A stretch of DNA of 64,000 nucleotides, from NCBI RefSeq assembly GCF_014898055.3, contig NW_023601104.1:41852210-41916209 (forward strand). The letters are read 5' to 3'. This document shows positions 1 to 13,280 of the stretch, in pieces. Both the position numbers and the translations under genes were made by a program. Positions within the stretch are counted from its first letter, which is position 1. Every line of letters starts with the position of its first letter. This stretch comes from Talpa occidentalis. Taxonomy: Eukaryota > Chordata > Mammalia > Eulipotyphla > Talpidae. The notes below the pieces were generated by a model, which was not told the DNA's origin, ran no database searches, and was given only the letters and a program-made list of their open reading frames with translations.

Positions 1-622
1 TTTCTTCTGAGTTGTTTTACTTTCTCTCACTCATTTGCATGAGGGTTATTTTGCAAATTAAGGCAATTAGCCATTTTATCATATGTTCTGCAATTACATT
101 TTCACAGTCTGTCTCGTCTTTTGCCAAACAGAAGTTTTAAATTTTTACACAGTCAAATTTATCAATCTGTTCTTTTATGGCTTCTGGGGAACAGGCATTT
201 TAAATCGTATTTTGTGATTTGGAAGTTTATGTGCTTTTCTGAGCGGACTGGTTAGAATGTCTGAGGTGAAGGGGGAGGGGAAGAATTAAGACAATTGCGA
301 TATCGAGGTGACACTTACTGGAAGGAGCCTACCCTGGGCATATTGAGAAAAAGCCTAACTGACCCTTTTGGGGAGACCGAGCCCACAGGGGACCTTGTGG
401 GACTGGGCACCAGAAAGACTAATGATTAGAGGACAAGAGTTTCAAGCTCAACCCCCATCTCTGGGGAGGGGAGAGCAGCCATAGAGGTCAAACGCATTGT
501 TTCCCACTTTGTGCTGGTTCTTTCTCCCAAGCCTCTCTGCTCATGCGTCCTTCCTTGCTTGAGGTACCCTCCCATATCTCCAGTCTCCTCCCTCCATTCA
601 CCCTTTTAAGAATCAGTTTAGG

Positions 623-653
<31 letters not shown>

Positions 654-1082
654 GAAAGAAGCAGTGTACTCTGATTCCATTCATGCGAAATTGCATAAAT
701 GGATACTAAATGAGAATAGATATATGCAAAGGTGACAAGGAGAATGGTTTGAAATAAAGTAGTTAAATTAGTGAGACTTCAAATTTTTACTCTGTTGAAA
801 GATAATGTCTTAAGATGTAAAATCATGACTCTCATATAAATGTAAAGTGAACAAATGCCAAAAGTTTTATTTAACTCATTGACTAAAGAAAGGAACCACT
901 AAGAGATTATAATGAAAGTTAATTCGAAGAATCACAATATGTAGGCCATAAGGAAGACTAAAATAGATGCGAGTGGGGAAGGGAAATTTTTCCCCTTCAG
1001 ATAAAATGTGTCAGCACCTAGGATCAACATAATTTACATTACTATTGGTTATCCACAACTTGAAGAGTTATAAACTGTTATT
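1..1082. other. Intergenic sequence, AT-rich; GA microsatellite
   Basis: No gene is seen. A GA-rich tract lies at about 625-656. The rest is unassigned AT-rich DNA. Confidence 0.6.
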
Positions 1083-1098
1083 AAAAGTTATAAAAAGT

Positions 1099-1415
1099 TT
1101 TATTATAATTAGTCTTTTTCCTGGTCCCTTATTTAGGTTTTTTAAATTCCTGCTATGAGTGAGACCATCCGGTATTTTTCTTTTTCTTTCTGGCTTATTT
1201 TGCTGAGCATGATCCCTTGTAGTTCAAAATCAACAAGCAACTATAAACCAGAGACACTCCATGGGGGAGGGAGAAGGGAGTAAGATCAAAACAAAGGGGA
1301 GGGCTGGGAATTGTATTGTATGGGAACTATAACCAAGATGGAAATTATGCATACATTGTACAAAAGTGAAAAATGATGTAAAAAATACATAAAATAAAAT
1401 AAAAATGTAAAAAAA
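1099..1415 (+). mobile_element. L1 3'-end insertion with 5' inversion (twin priming)
   Basis: From 1226 to the A-rich end at about 1415 the sequence runs as L1 3' untranslated region plus tail on the + strand. The block before it (about 1130-1225) matches L1 end-of-ORF2 sequence on the opposite strand (reverse complement GCTCAGCAAAATAAGCCAGA). Flanking 16-bp duplications AAAGTTATAAAAAGT-type at 1083-1098 and 1416-1431 differ by one base. Severely 5'-truncated and non-functional. Confidence 0.75.
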
Positions 1416-1431
1416 AAAAGTCATAAAAAGT

Positions 1432-4428
1432 CACAGAGACCCCAAAGAATCACATTACCTAGAAGAAGATGTGAGGCTGAGTTTTCCATTAAAGACACCC
1501 AGTCCATTTCAAAGTCGGCTCCCTTTCAATGTCTGTCACAACTTTTCCTTGACCTTTTAAATTTTTCCAAAATTAGGGAAAATGTGTATTTATAGTGAAT
1601 TTTTTTCAGCACGCATCTTTAAACTCTGAAAACAATGAAAGAGAACTCTTTTTCTGAGTCAACTTAAGGATCATTTCCCCCAGGATGTTTTCTCTAGCGA
1701 CCAGACCTCAAGGTTGGCTTGGGTGCACTTCCTTCTCTTGTTGCCAGAAAACTGTTAATCATATTTTGTTCCTACCCCAATGTATCATAATCTTTTCTTT
1801 TCTGCAAGCTCAGTCAAAAATCTTTGAGTTCACATCATTCACTAAAACTCTGAGAAGGTATCTTTGTAGTCTGAGTGCCCAGCACATAGTGGGTTCCCGT
1901 TAGATGTTTGTTGAAAGAATGGAGAAGCTGGTGTACGCCTAGGTTCTCTGCCTTTTTATATAAAATAAAGGATGATGGGGTGGGACCCAAGAAACTGAAA
2001 GAAATCGTTTTTGCCTCCCTTGAAGATTCTCCTTTGCCAAAAAGACTAAGAAGCAGTTTGGGGAAAGGAGACAGTGGCTCTGTCTTTGGACAAGAAGACC
2101 CCAGGGATTTAATCACGAACTGCCTGGACTGACACTGATAGAAAGTGAGGTAGGAGGACACCCTATACTTTACTGTGACCCCTTGGCCACAAGAAGGTGA
2201 GGAGACATAGTGAATGAGTAGGAATTGCAATGAGCTGAATTTCTAAGGGAAAAAAAAAAGATTATGAATGTATAATGAATAGTTTGCTTCAAAAGCCTGT
2301 TCTGCTTTGATATTTGTCTAAGATTTGCTGAAGTTTAAGTGCTTAAATAAAACCTGTTTTATGTAAATAAGTTCATAGTTATAGATCTGTGGAGATTTAT
2401 GCAGAGGGTCAGAATCCAGAATATCCGGAGACACAAAGCCTGGGGCCGTGGACAGCCTGAGCACCTCAAAATCCAGAGGCTCCTTGGAAGTAAATAGTGA
2501 GAGGTCAGGGCTGAGCCAACACTATGGACAGCATAGGGGAATAGCAGGACCCAGGAGGGTGGCCCCTGGGTCTAGTGAGGCCCCTAAGAAATCATTTCAT
2601 TGCAGTCAGATCTCTCCCCATTCCTTTATTCATCCACACCTACTAGTGAGTGCGTGAGATAGTGTGAGAAGGGGAATAAGCGCAGGGAGCCGCTGGGTCA
2701 CATGGGCTAGGCAACAAATCCACCATGGAGGCTGAGAAAGGACTCCCTTAATGCGCTGAAAACAAAGATATTTCAGAAGATGAGGTTAAGGAATGAGAAG
2801 CCGCCAGAACCAGACAGTGCAAGCATGGGGTGAGGTGCATCCAAAGATTTGCGGTGAGAGAACTAAAAGGGATATAATGATGAAACACACATTAACCCTT
2901 AAGAAGCCATGGAACAACTTGTATTTTTGTAGCTTCCAAAGCACTTTCACAGCTTCACTTATTTGGCCCTTTCACAATAAACCTGTGAAGTTGGTGTTCA
3001 TTATCCTAGAGGGTCTCAATGAATAAATGTTTAATGAATCAATGAGTGTATGTTAGGATTTTATTCTAGATTTAAAAACCCCTCCAGTTAGTTCAAAGAT
3101 TTCATATTGTAAATTCTGTGTTGAGCAATACCTAGAACTGAATTATAATAAAAACATGTATATTGTTATTTTACTGGTGAGAGCATCTATGAGCTCTGCC
3201 ATTCTGGAACTAATCCTTTTCCTCCTTCTCTTTTAGGCAAAACTTCTCAAAATTGTCAGTAATTTATGCTCAATTCCTGTCTCCTTGCTTCCACACCCAA
3301 ATTCTTGGTTGACCAAATCTGAACAGGTTTTGACACCTTCTTCACCCCATAAGCCCAAAGAAACTTCCCTTGTACAGAAAGACTATTAAGGCAGTTATTT
3401 AGAAGGAGATTTACAGTCTTAAATGCTTACTTTATAAAATAAAATTAATAAGCTAAATATTTGCCTTAAGTAGTTAGAATAATAACAGCTAATTAAACCC
3501 AAAATGTTCAAAACCTTTAAGACTACAATGAGCCGATTCCTTAAGTTCATAGTATAAGGCTTTTTTTGTCATATTGGCAAAAATTGTTTTATAAAGGGAA
3601 AGTATTCCAAACTTCATTCAAAGACAGCTATTAATTTACTCTAAGTGGTTTGGCCAACCTAAAAATACTGCATGCCAAGGGAAGCATGTAGAGATTACTC
3701 TGGGGTTACTTTAGACAACAAATTCATGTTTTATCAGGTTTTTCATTTCTGTTGACTATTTGAGTTTATAGTTCTAGGAAAGCTATAATTCTAGGAAAGG
3801 CTTAGAATGAAGAGGTTATTTGGAAAAGGACAGATAAACCCCGGAACACTATACAGAATGTGCTCAGATCAACTGTTATGTTTAAAACACATATTTTAAA
3901 TCCCTCTTTACAATGAAGTAAAACATGTATCTCTCTAGTTATAAATAATACCAGTTACCAGAGTATTCTAATTTTAATGATCAATAAAAACCAAAACTGG
4001 AATGTGTAGGGAAAAAAGTAAACACAGAGAAGGTAGAAGAAAGGAAATAATAGAGAATATAAATTAATGGAAAAGAAAGAAAATAAAATATAATAACAAG
4101 GATGAAGAAAACCAAAAGTTTTTTTTTTTATTAATGATTTTGACAATTTCATGGTGGGTTGAATGAGTGAAAAATTGGTAAGGTACAACATGCCAATATC
4201 AGGAATAAAAACAAAAGGCATCTTCATGGGCCCGAAGACAATAAAAAGGCACTAACAGAACAATAATACCCAAGAGAAGTCTTTATGCCAAATATAAATT
4301 GAAACTGCAATGAAATGATCAAATTCTTCAAAATTATATATTTTACCAAAACTAACCAAAGAAGAAATGGAAAGCCTGGTTTTTTCTATGACCATTAATT
4401 GTGATCTATAGTCAAAATATTTCCCACA
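1432..4428. other. Intergenic sequence; L2/MIR-type fragment
   Basis: No gene is seen. An old L2/MIR 3'-end-like stretch (CCCAGCACATAGTGGG ... TGTTTGTTGAA) lies at about 1876-1921. A short imperfect tandem (two 17-bp copies of TATARTTCTAGGAAAGS) lies at 3767-3800. Confidence 0.55.
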
Positions 4429-4694
4429 GGGCTTCCCTGGTGGTGCAAGGGGTTAAGCACAGCACTGTGAAGCTGTCCAGAGTCACTGGAGCACAAGTTC
4501 AATCCCCAGCCAGGGGGGTTACCCACATGGTGCAGCAGACCTCTCCTGACTCGCCCAGTGCTCCCTTCAGCAGTGTATTTCAGTCAGTCTGCCTGTTCTG
4601 TTCCCCACTCTGTCTCTGGTGAATCCTCTCACCCCCCGCACCTCTGGCCTGTACCCCAGCTCTTGTATGCGTAAATAAATCAATCTTAAAAAAA
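4429..4694 (+). mobile_element. tRNA-derived SINE, subfamily A
   Basis: Begins GGGCTTCCCTGGTGGTGCAAGG (box-A region) and has a B-box-like GTTCAATCCCC. The body is rich in CTGTTCTGTTCCCCACTCTG and the end is CTTGTATGCGTAAATAAAT plus an A tail. Target-site duplications AAATATTTCCCACA / AAATATTTCCTACA flank it. Confidence 0.9.
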
Positions 4695-6639
4695 AATATT
4701 TCCTACAAAAACAGAATCCAAACAAACAGAATCACTGGCAATACAATTTGAGGAACATCATTGAAGACTGAAAATGAAATGTATACCTCCACTAGGTCCC
4801 AAATATTCTCTCTGTCTCCCACAATTCTCCACTCCTCTTCACACAAGCTCCATGCTCAGTCATACTCAAGGTAACTGTCTTCAGTTCACATATCATCCCA
4901 TCTTTCTCTTCCCAGGCAAAGTTCAGTGCTCATGGTCTCCTCACGGGCAGTCTACAACCCAGATGTTGTAAGTATGAGCGTAGCTCCAGGTCAGCTAAGA
5001 GGAAGCATGTTTCCATTTCATCCAGAAATTTGGGTGCCTAGAAATATGCAAGGTTTGACAATTGCTCCCTCAGGACTACCCATGTGCAAAATCACTGTGT
5101 GTCATAGATCTTCCTTTTACATAAATGCACTTAGTGGTTGTTCCTTTCCCTCTGTCTCAGGCATTATCTCCCAGACTTGAGGACCTGAAGGTATTCTTAT
5201 TGGGAAGAACTTCCTGCAGAACCCTGAAGGTCCAAGTGACTCTCCCTAGTTTCCCCCAATTTTAGGCTATTTATTTCTTTTTCTGTCTACAGGAACTAGG
5301 GACCTACAGTGGGCTTGGATTAGAGGCACACCCTTAGCACTCCAAATTAGATTTGATGAGAAGCCAGTGGCCACACGAACCCCAAGGCAGAGGAGGACAG
5401 CCTTGTCCCACTGTAGGGCCAGGGTACAGCAGTCAACTTCAGGGTCATGGTGTTCAGGTTCAGAAGAACTCCCTCCTTCCCCAGCCCACACTGTCCAGTT
5501 GTGTTTCCTGTCTGAGCCAAAATACTGGCGAGCACTATCATTAACCTTCTCCCCGGTGTCTGAGGAACGGACACTTCCTGGGAAGACATGACATTTCCAG
5601 AGACAATGCCTGATGGTGCTGACAAAACCCAGTAATTACATAGAAAACCTAAGTCTGGTTTCCAGAATTTAGCGATAGGGTGAGTCACCCTTTTGATTAG
5701 TAGTAAAAGAATTTTCAGCTAAATGAGGACCTAAGTTCAGACTCTCTAGGCAAACAGAGTCACATCAGCCCTCCCCCGATGAGCTCACTGGAATGGACTA
5801 TTTGGTCCTTGGATGCTACTACATATCCAACAAATCCAAACATTCCTCACTTTGGCCTCATACGTGTACATGGAAGCAAAACTCCTAAGAAGAAGGAGTC
5901 AGAGTTCCATTGACAGTCAAAGTCACCCCAGAACATCTGAGCGGGAGTGGCCCTCACTGAGCCCCGTCAGCAGAACCATTGATGTGGCCTAGGCAGAGGA
6001 GTAAGAATCTGCAGGACAGAAAGAGCTCAACTGATGCCAGAAACTTCCCTGACCCAACCAGCCGAGAAGCAGCTCTATGCCTGGCCAGAAGGGCCCAGGG
6101 AAGCTCTGAATGGTAACATCGGAAGACTGTGTGGTTATGTGGTATTCCTTTGACCAGGTGTAACCCAAGGGAAGGGGTGTTATCACTACATATACACCTT
6201 TTATCACTATCCAGTAAGAGATGACTCCCTGACTTGGTGAAGGCTAAAGGGATGGGAGATTGAGAAGTTGCTGGGGGGTGATACACAAATGAATTCCTCA
6301 CCAGGCTACTTTGTCTGAGGTCTTAGAATTTAATTCACAAAGGATTTGAAGCCCCAAAGGAGGAGCAAAATATTAACCTATTCCTACTTCTTTTCCTGGT
6401 TTCTGAATATTCTTAAAGGGCATTCAATCATTTTTAAAATAAAAATTATAAGGGGTAAAATTTAAATGATTTATAACACCACTTTCCAGACATTTGCTAT
6501 TAACTATTTATAAATGAAAGCAATGTGATAACAGGCATATGATTCTATAAATCAAATATTACAGGTTTTAAAAGAAAAACCTGACAATTTCACTTCCTAA
6601 AGTCAACCACTACTGCAAAAAATGTTTACCTATCACTCG
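4695..6639. other. Intergenic sequence, nothing assignable
   Basis: Short open frames overlap on both strands at about 5270-5690 and 5954-6301, without splice context or recognisable protein motifs. I see no gene. Confidence 0.5.
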
Positions 6640-6970
6640 TAAAAATATTGTGTGTGCATATATCAGCACGCATATTTATTTCTTTTTTATTTATATCAAA
6701 GGCATACACAGACTATTATGTGTACTGTGTTTGGCAATATCTAATACATTTGGAGATGAGCACATAGAGATCTACTTCCTCTTGCCAATTGGCGCAGTGT
6801 TCCATGGTAAGGGCAGATGGAGATACCATAACCTACTTAACCAACTCCCTACTAATACATATGAGGTAGGTTCCAATTAGGTTACTCTGTTTTGTTTCAT
6901 TATTGCAAAATGTTAATTCCAATGTAAACGTTTTGTACATATATGTTGGCACACATTTGCAAATCCATCC
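6640..6970 (-). mobile_element. Old L1 fragment (3' part, minus orientation)
   Basis: Phrases such as CAACTCCCTACTAATACATATGAGG, GTTCCAATTAGGTTACTC and CATTATTGCAAAATG follow the pattern of antisense L1 ORF2/3'-end remnants. Heavily diverged; family not assigned. Confidence 0.45.
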
Positions 6971-9900
6971 ATAAAGTTAATTTCTATATCAAATAGGAAG
7001 GGATCTGCATTTCAAGAGATCTCCCACCTGGCCTTCTTCCTTAGTGACCACGGTCCTCTCTTGCTTAATGAATGTGGTCAGTTAGTCTCATCAGGACGAT
7101 GAATACTCTTCCCCTGCTGCCCTTGTCACGAGCAGCCCAAAGTACCCAAATGGCAACCATAGCCTAGAGTTCAGTGGCATTTTTGTTTTTTTTCCCAAAC
7201 AAAAGCAGCTCCTCTTTGGGGATGTTTTCACTTCACAGAGATGTAGGGAGGGGGCAATTTTCCCCCCAGTTGGTGACTGGGAATGATGGTACATGGGCCG
7301 CTCCCACTTCACAGTTCCTGGGCATCGACTCAGATGGCCAGTTCCGCATGTCATTCTTCCCTGCTGTGGGTCCCGGCCTTGACATGGCTGACTTGCCTCC
7401 GCTGGGAGCTGCACCTTCTTTGAAGCTTCTCTGCTGAACCCCAGCTTTCTCTGCCCTCAGCTGCAAGGTTGCTTTGCAACCTCCAAGAAGATCGTCCTGC
7501 TTTGACACTTAGCTTTTAATAACTGATCACTCTCAGCTTTTTAACATTCTTTTCCAGATCATCAGTATGTTACTATCACCCCCATGTTTCTAAAGGCCTG
7601 ATAACCTGAAACAGTTCATGCCCTCCCTCTACCAGTGTGTCATCACGGTTTGTAACCAGTGACTAATGGATGGCCCTGCCTGTCCAGCTGAGCTCCCTCT
7701 GTCCTCAGTGAGGCCAGATGTGTGGCCAGTCATCTAGTTCTGAAATCCTACCTCACCGTCTGCTTTCTTAGACTTCTCCCAGTACCCACTGTTCCTGCTT
7801 GGGTTTCCAGGAGAGGACTCTACCACAGGAGCTTCATTTGGGGGTGTTTTTGATACTAAGGCCTATGGAAGGGAAACACAGGCACAGGGAGTGGCCGAGG
7901 ATGAGGTAGAGCTGCAGTGCTGTCTCCATGGCATGCCTAGCCAGTCCTGCGGGGGGACCTGTGGAAGTGCGGGCCCTCAGACCTCTCGAGTGGGGGTGAG
8001 AGAGGTGGGCTCCCCACCCCTCATTCATCAATCACTGGATGTGGGCTGCTGGGAAGGGACATGACCTTGGGCATGGCAGCTCTCTTCAGCAAAAGAAATC
8101 CCCGAGGTGTTTGAATATTGAGGGCTTTCTGCTATCAGCAGGAATAAATCCTCTTGGGGTAATAAATCCTCTAATCCTAAAGGGTGATCTGGGCAGCAAA
8201 TATCAACAACCATGATATGTGCAGCCTTACAAACCTGTTATATAAACCCTTAGGTGCCTTTTGTCAATAGAAATACGTACCTGGTGATGACATGCGCTGT
8301 CTCTATTCATTTCCAGGAACAGGCAACTGTGAGGACAAAGCGCCCCTGACACCAGAGAGCCTGTGTCCGCGCAGGGCCAGTGTCTGTTACAGCCGTTTCT
8401 TATGACACAGTCAGAAGCCTTTGCAGGAGGCCTGAACTCCTCATTACATGGGCGCTCCTGGGGTCCACCTTAGTGTCCTCACAATGTAGCAGTGGTCTTC
8501 CCCAGAGCAGGGGGCTGAGAGCAGAAAGAGAAGAAAGACTTAGCACCATTTAAAACCTAATCTCAGACATCACACACCATCGCTTCTGCCATATTCCATG
8601 CTTAAAAGGAAATTCACTATGTCCTACACATAAGGTAAGGGAAGCAGGGGTCACCTTTTGAAAGAAGTAGTATCAAATAACTGTGGACATATTTTCCACA
8701 CTACCATATAGAAAGAGGGCGTTTCACCAATCAACAATAATACAAACTGCTGACAAAAGGAGTAGACTGGAGGAGTCAAATACTAAGTAACTTTTCCTCT
8801 GTTTTTTAAGGTGGTATCCTTGTCAGACTTTTGTAGTTTAAAAACAGAAATATTATTAGCTACTGAAAATGTGGCAACTGGTGACACTGGGTAGAGAGCC
8901 AGGTGCTCCTTGGACAGCAGACCGAGACTGACTGCCCATCTCTGCCCTGGCTTCTCCTGGCTGTCCCCACCCAGTGAGACTCAAGGGAACGGGAACAAAA
9001 TGATTATTGCTAAGAGCTTCTTGGAGGAGTCATCATTTTCCCAGCACATAAACAAGGAGTCAGATGGCTGCACTTTGCTGAGAAGTGAAGGCTGGGAAAA
9101 CATTTGAACCATTAGTCTGCTTCCTGCATCCCCATTCTTCACCCACAATTTCATTTAAGCGGAAGTCGGCTTGTTAGCTTTGATGGCTTGATCGCTAGCT
9201 CTGTCTGGCTGGGCGCAGCTATCCGAGGGACAGTGTCCAAGAAGGTTCCTTTCCGCTCTCCCCCATGGACCCCCATTCTCCCACCTCCAGAGTTTACCCC
9301 AGTATCTCCAGGCTGTAGGGGAAGTCTGTGGGATGTCCAAGGCTAGAAATCACACAGTAGAGATGTAGGGGCTGTCCCCTGGGTCCCTACGACCAATTAG
9401 GAACATTTTCTCTCCTGGGAGTCTAGATGTCTCCACCCTTCCTGGATCTTTGCTGACCCCTTCAGGCAAGGAGAGGAACTTCAGCTGTGTCCACCCCAAG
9501 GTCACAGACGTCTTCCCCAGTTGCCAGCATCTTTCTTACCTGAGGGGCCTTGCAGAGGAGACACAGCAAGAGTCCTCGGGCTCCCAGGAGGAAACCTGGC
9601 CTCTGGGCAGCAAACAAGAACAGATAGGACCTTCTCCCCTTTGTACTTGGTAGTGTTCTCTCTCCTCATTTAACAGACTTAAGAACCATCCTGTGGCCCC
9701 AAAGGCATTCTAGAGTTATCCCCACTTAGCCTAGTTATACTCAGTTGACATTCAAGTCTCACATTTTTCATCTGTTTATGACATTCTCCCTTTTGAAGAT
9801 GAGCATACACTGGAGAACTCCCAGTTTGGAGATATTCTGGGGCCTCCCATTGGTGTGTGCCAGAGTTCACACAGTGCGCAGAGCAGGGGTGGACAGACCA

Positions 9901-10560
9901 TCCTGGTTCCACCCAAGGCCCCTGGGGCTTCTTAAGAGGCAAAGTCTCTTTCTAGCCCAGTCCCCCAGCATAGTGCCCACCCTCCCCACTCTGAGAGACT
10001 CATCACAGGTCAAGGGTAAACAATGCCCAACTACCCATCCTCCTGCAGGATTGAGAACCCCATCTCCACAGCTGCTCTAGAAGTGTCTCCACATGGGGCC
10101 CTGATGTCTGCTCTCTGCAGATAACCAGCTACTGATTTCCCAGCACCTCATTGGTCAGACCAGCAAAGATTGTTTTAAAGGGAGGTATGGTTAGAGATGA
10201 GTTAACAAAAGATAGATGGATATAAATTGTAGGCAAAATGACAACTTTTTCCTAAGGACTTATCTTCCCCATCACCACCACCACTCAGGCCCTTATTCAT
10301 CTGAGAATGTGCTAGAAATGCCCGCGGATGCCTGGCCAGTCCACACGAGAAGTAGCAAAGTCAGTTATTTCTGTGCAGTGAGCCTCCCTGAGTGGCATCC
10401 AGCCTGGCAGTTCTTCTATTCTCTTCATACGCCAGGGCAACTTATAAAACTCCACAGTGTGGAGCAGAAAGAGATAAGCCGTTTCCCCACACTATGCAAT
10501 ATGCACTCTGTAGAGTGAAAAGTACACTTCTTGGGGCAGTTTCAGCATGGCCCTGAAGAT
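6971..10560. other. Intergenic sequence, nothing assignable
   Basis: Balanced base composition with scattered short open frames on both strands (for example 7091-7508 and 9679-10080). None has codon-level protein resemblance, a paired splice site or conserved motifs that I recognise. Confidence 0.5.
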
Positions 10561-10950
10561 GCCTACCTATTAAGGATCTTGAGATAGGAGATTATCCTGG
10601 ATTATCTGGGTAGGGCCCAAATATAATCACGGGTGTACTTGAAAGAGGGAGGCAGAGGGAGGTCTCACCACTGAGAGAAGGTGATGTGATGATGGAAGCA
10701 GAGGTGGGAATGATGCTCTTGGAAGAAAGGACAGTAGTCAGGGAAGACAGGAGGCCACCAGACGCTGAAAATATAAGGAAAAGGATTCTCCTCTGAGAGC
10801 CTCCAAAACACCAGCCCTCCCAAAACCTGAACTTGAGCCCACCGAGCCTGATTTTTGACTTCCAATCTCTAGAACAACAAGAGAAGTTTATATCGTTTTA
10901 AGCCACTAAATTTATGGTACTTTGTCGCAGCAGCAATAAGAAACTAATAT
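10561..10950 (+). mobile_element. Ancient LTR-type (MaLR/MLT-like) repeat remnant
   Basis: The stretch GATTATCTGGGTAGGGCCC, then GGAGGCAGAGGGAGGTCTC, then GTTTTAAGCCACTAAATTTATGG and GCAGCAATAAGAAACTAATA is a very common mammalian interspersed repeat pattern. The exact family name is from memory and uncertain. Non-coding and old. Confidence 0.5.
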
Positions 10951-10959
10951 ACATTATGA

Positions 10960-11290
10960 GCTCTTTTTAACAACCCTCTTGAGGTGTGACTGACACAGTA
11001 ACTGTACACATTTAAAGTGCACAGTTTGACAAGGTTGACGTGTGTATACACCCATGGAACCATCATCACAATCGAGGTCACAAACATACTCATTACCTCC
11101 AAAAGTTGACTCATATGCCTCTGTAACCCCTCGCCCCTGCTCTCCCTGAGCCCCCACCTTCAGGTAGACTATATGATAGATGAGCGTTTTACTTTTCTAA
11201 CAACTATCAAACTCTTTTCCAAAGAGGTTGTATTGTCTTACCCTCCCAGCAGAGCTTGCTTTCACATTTTTCAAGTTATTTCTGTTTTTT
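10960..11290 (-). mobile_element. Old L1 (L1M-type) fragment, minus orientation
   Basis: Carries CTTGAGGTGTGACTGACAC, AAAGTGCACAGTTTGACAAG, ATACACCCATGGAACCATCA and TTTTCCAAAGAGGTTGTATT. All are hallmarks of antisense L1M 3' sequence. Confidence 0.65.
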
Positions 11291-11399
11291 ATTAGGAGGA
11301 GCTCAGCCCCACCCCTAAAGAAAGCAAATACATGCGATGCTACTGTAATGAAAATATGAGTGCATTAGCCATGGTAGGATGTCTATGCAGAGAAAAGGA

Positions 11400-11490
11400 A
11401 CCAACTATTTCTTGACATGCACACAACACAGATGAATCTCAAAACAACTAAGCTGAGTGAGGGAAGCCAGACAAAGTGGCTTGAATATAA
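11400..11490 (+). mobile_element. Short old L1 3'-end piece
   Basis: CACAGATGAATCTCAAAACAAC ... GCTGAGTGAGGGAAGCCAGAC matches the L1 end-of-element phrase. It runs straight into the GA-rich tract. Confidence 0.5.
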
Positions 11491-11495
11491 ATGAG

Positions 11496-11604
11496 AGAAA
11501 ATGAAGATCTGAGAGAGGAGATAGAGAAAGAAAGAGGAAACAAAGAAAATACTGTGGTCTGAGGGAGAAAATTGGAGAAGAAAGAGACGAAGGAAAATCA
11601 GAGA

Positions 11605-11642
<38 letters not shown>

Positions 11643-11680
11643 CAGAGACAGAGAGAGAGAGATAGAGAGAGAGAAGAAAG
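11496..11680 (+). repeat. GA/GACA-rich low-complexity tract
   Basis: Purine-rich, dominated by (GAGA)n with interspersed GACA units, purest at about 11600-11675. It creates false Arg/Glu-rich and Ser/Leu-rich open frames on the two strands. Confidence 0.9.
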
Positions 11681-11689
11681 TGGTATCAA

Positions 11690-12960
11690 TCAGAGACCCA
11701 GCTAGAAACAGATGGTTTGTGCAAACCAAGCTGTCTGAGATTTTAATAAAGGTATTATTTATCAAGTCACAAGCAGGGCTTAAGAAACCAACAATGGGTA
11801 ATGCAGTGCCTCCGTTACCACCACTAGTCCTGAAGGGTCCCCCAAGAGGCAGATTCTGGGCACTGGACAGAGTATGTACAAGGAAAGGACAACCCACTGG
11901 AAGTGGGGTGTGGTCATCCCTCTTGAATTGAACAGAGTGAGCTGCAACGAACACCCCCATTCCCTCTGTACCCTCCCCCATCTCCGTCTCTTAGTTGGGT
12001 TTCCTTAGCCCAACGCAACCAGCAGACAGAAGACCTGAGCCTGTGCTGAGGACATTAGTATGGCTCCTCCTGGCTGGGAGGGGAGAGGTGGTAAGAGGAT
12101 CTGCAGGGCAAAGAGAAGGCACCTGGTACAAGAGCTGATAGAGGGCCGGGACACAGAGCTAAGCTGCCTCTGTTTCTGACATGAAAAAAGGTGAAAAAAC
12201 AACATAGAAAGATTTCGAACCCCATCTAGAGAAGGCAGTGCCTTGTGATATGCAGGGGTGTGCCCCAGAATTTTGATGGCAATTGATCCCCTCAGTTTTG
12301 AGACTTATTTTGAATGAGTTATTAACTTGAGCTTCAAAAACAAACAAAAATGATTAATTCTAAAACTGCTGCTATAGCAGATGTATCCTGATTGTCTCCT
12401 CACTAAAAAGGGGGAGCTTCTAAATTATGAAACACGGTGCCCAAGGTTTGTGTGAACACGGGCTAAGAAAGTAGATACAGCATGAAGGCTGAGGACACCA
12501 GCAAAGCAAGGACACAAAATGCCTTTAAATCTTGGATGAGGCACAAAAGTTTTAAAGGACAGGCTAACAGGGTGGATGCTTATTCTTCCTCTGTCAGATG
12601 ACCTTCCTATTTTGGGGATAATCATCTCCATTTTATTCATTTCAACACGAGCATTGCCTGTGAAAGCACAAGAAGAGCGAGGGAAGAATGCGAGCACCCG
12701 TGCCTACTGGAGAAGCTGGAAACTTTCTCTGCTGCCTTTTTTTTTTTTTTTAATGTCTGAAAACCCTAAACTTCACTTCCCTTAAATTATATCTCCATTT
12801 TATCTTTCATGGAATCTTTTGGGTGTCCATAAACAAGACGTTCACAATCAAATATTTTTAGTTGGGACACAAAACAAATCTCAACAGCCTTAAGACGACT
12901 GAAACGATATCAAGTATGTTTTTTCCAACCACATTAGTGAGAAGTTAGAAATCAACCACG
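11690..12960. other. Intergenic sequence, nothing assignable
   Basis: No gene or named repeat recognised; one poly(T) run lies at about 12738-12752. Confidence 0.5.
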
Positions 12961-12974
12961 GAAGAAAGCTGGAA

Positions 12975-13280
12975 CCATCAAATGAGTGGGGATTCACAAC
13001 AGCCAAGATATGGAAATAATGTAAGTGTCTGTTGATGGATGAGTGGAAAAAGAGGTGTTATAGAAACATACTGGAATGCTGCTCAGTTATTTAAAAAAAA
13101 AATAGATGAAATCTTGCCATGTGTGCCAACATGGATGGCCTTGAGGAGATTGTGCTCAACTAACAAGATCAGGAGAAAGATAAATACTGCATGTTTTCTA
13201 CTCGTATGGAAGAGAAAGAAACAAAGCAAATGAACAAAACAAAAGCAAACTCTTAGATTCTACAGAGTGGTGGTTACCAG
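12975..13280 (+). mobile_element. Older L1 3' fragment, left part of a nested insertion
   Basis: Contains ACAGCCAAGATATGGAAATAA, GTGTCTGTTGATGGATGAG, AAATCTTGCCATGTGTG and GAGTGGTGGTTACCAG, the standard L1 ORF2-end and 3' untranslated phrases. It is interrupted after 13280 by a younger L1 and resumes at 14263. Confidence 0.75.

Noticed and set aside
4429..4560. tRNA gene suspected from the A-box and B-box-like sequences
   Set aside because: The box motifs belong to SINE heads. There is no complete cloverleaf, the body continues about 260 bp, and target duplications flank it.
11572..11981. Arg/Glu-rich and Ser/Leu-rich open frames
   Set aside because: Produced by the GA-rich low-complexity tract on either strand.
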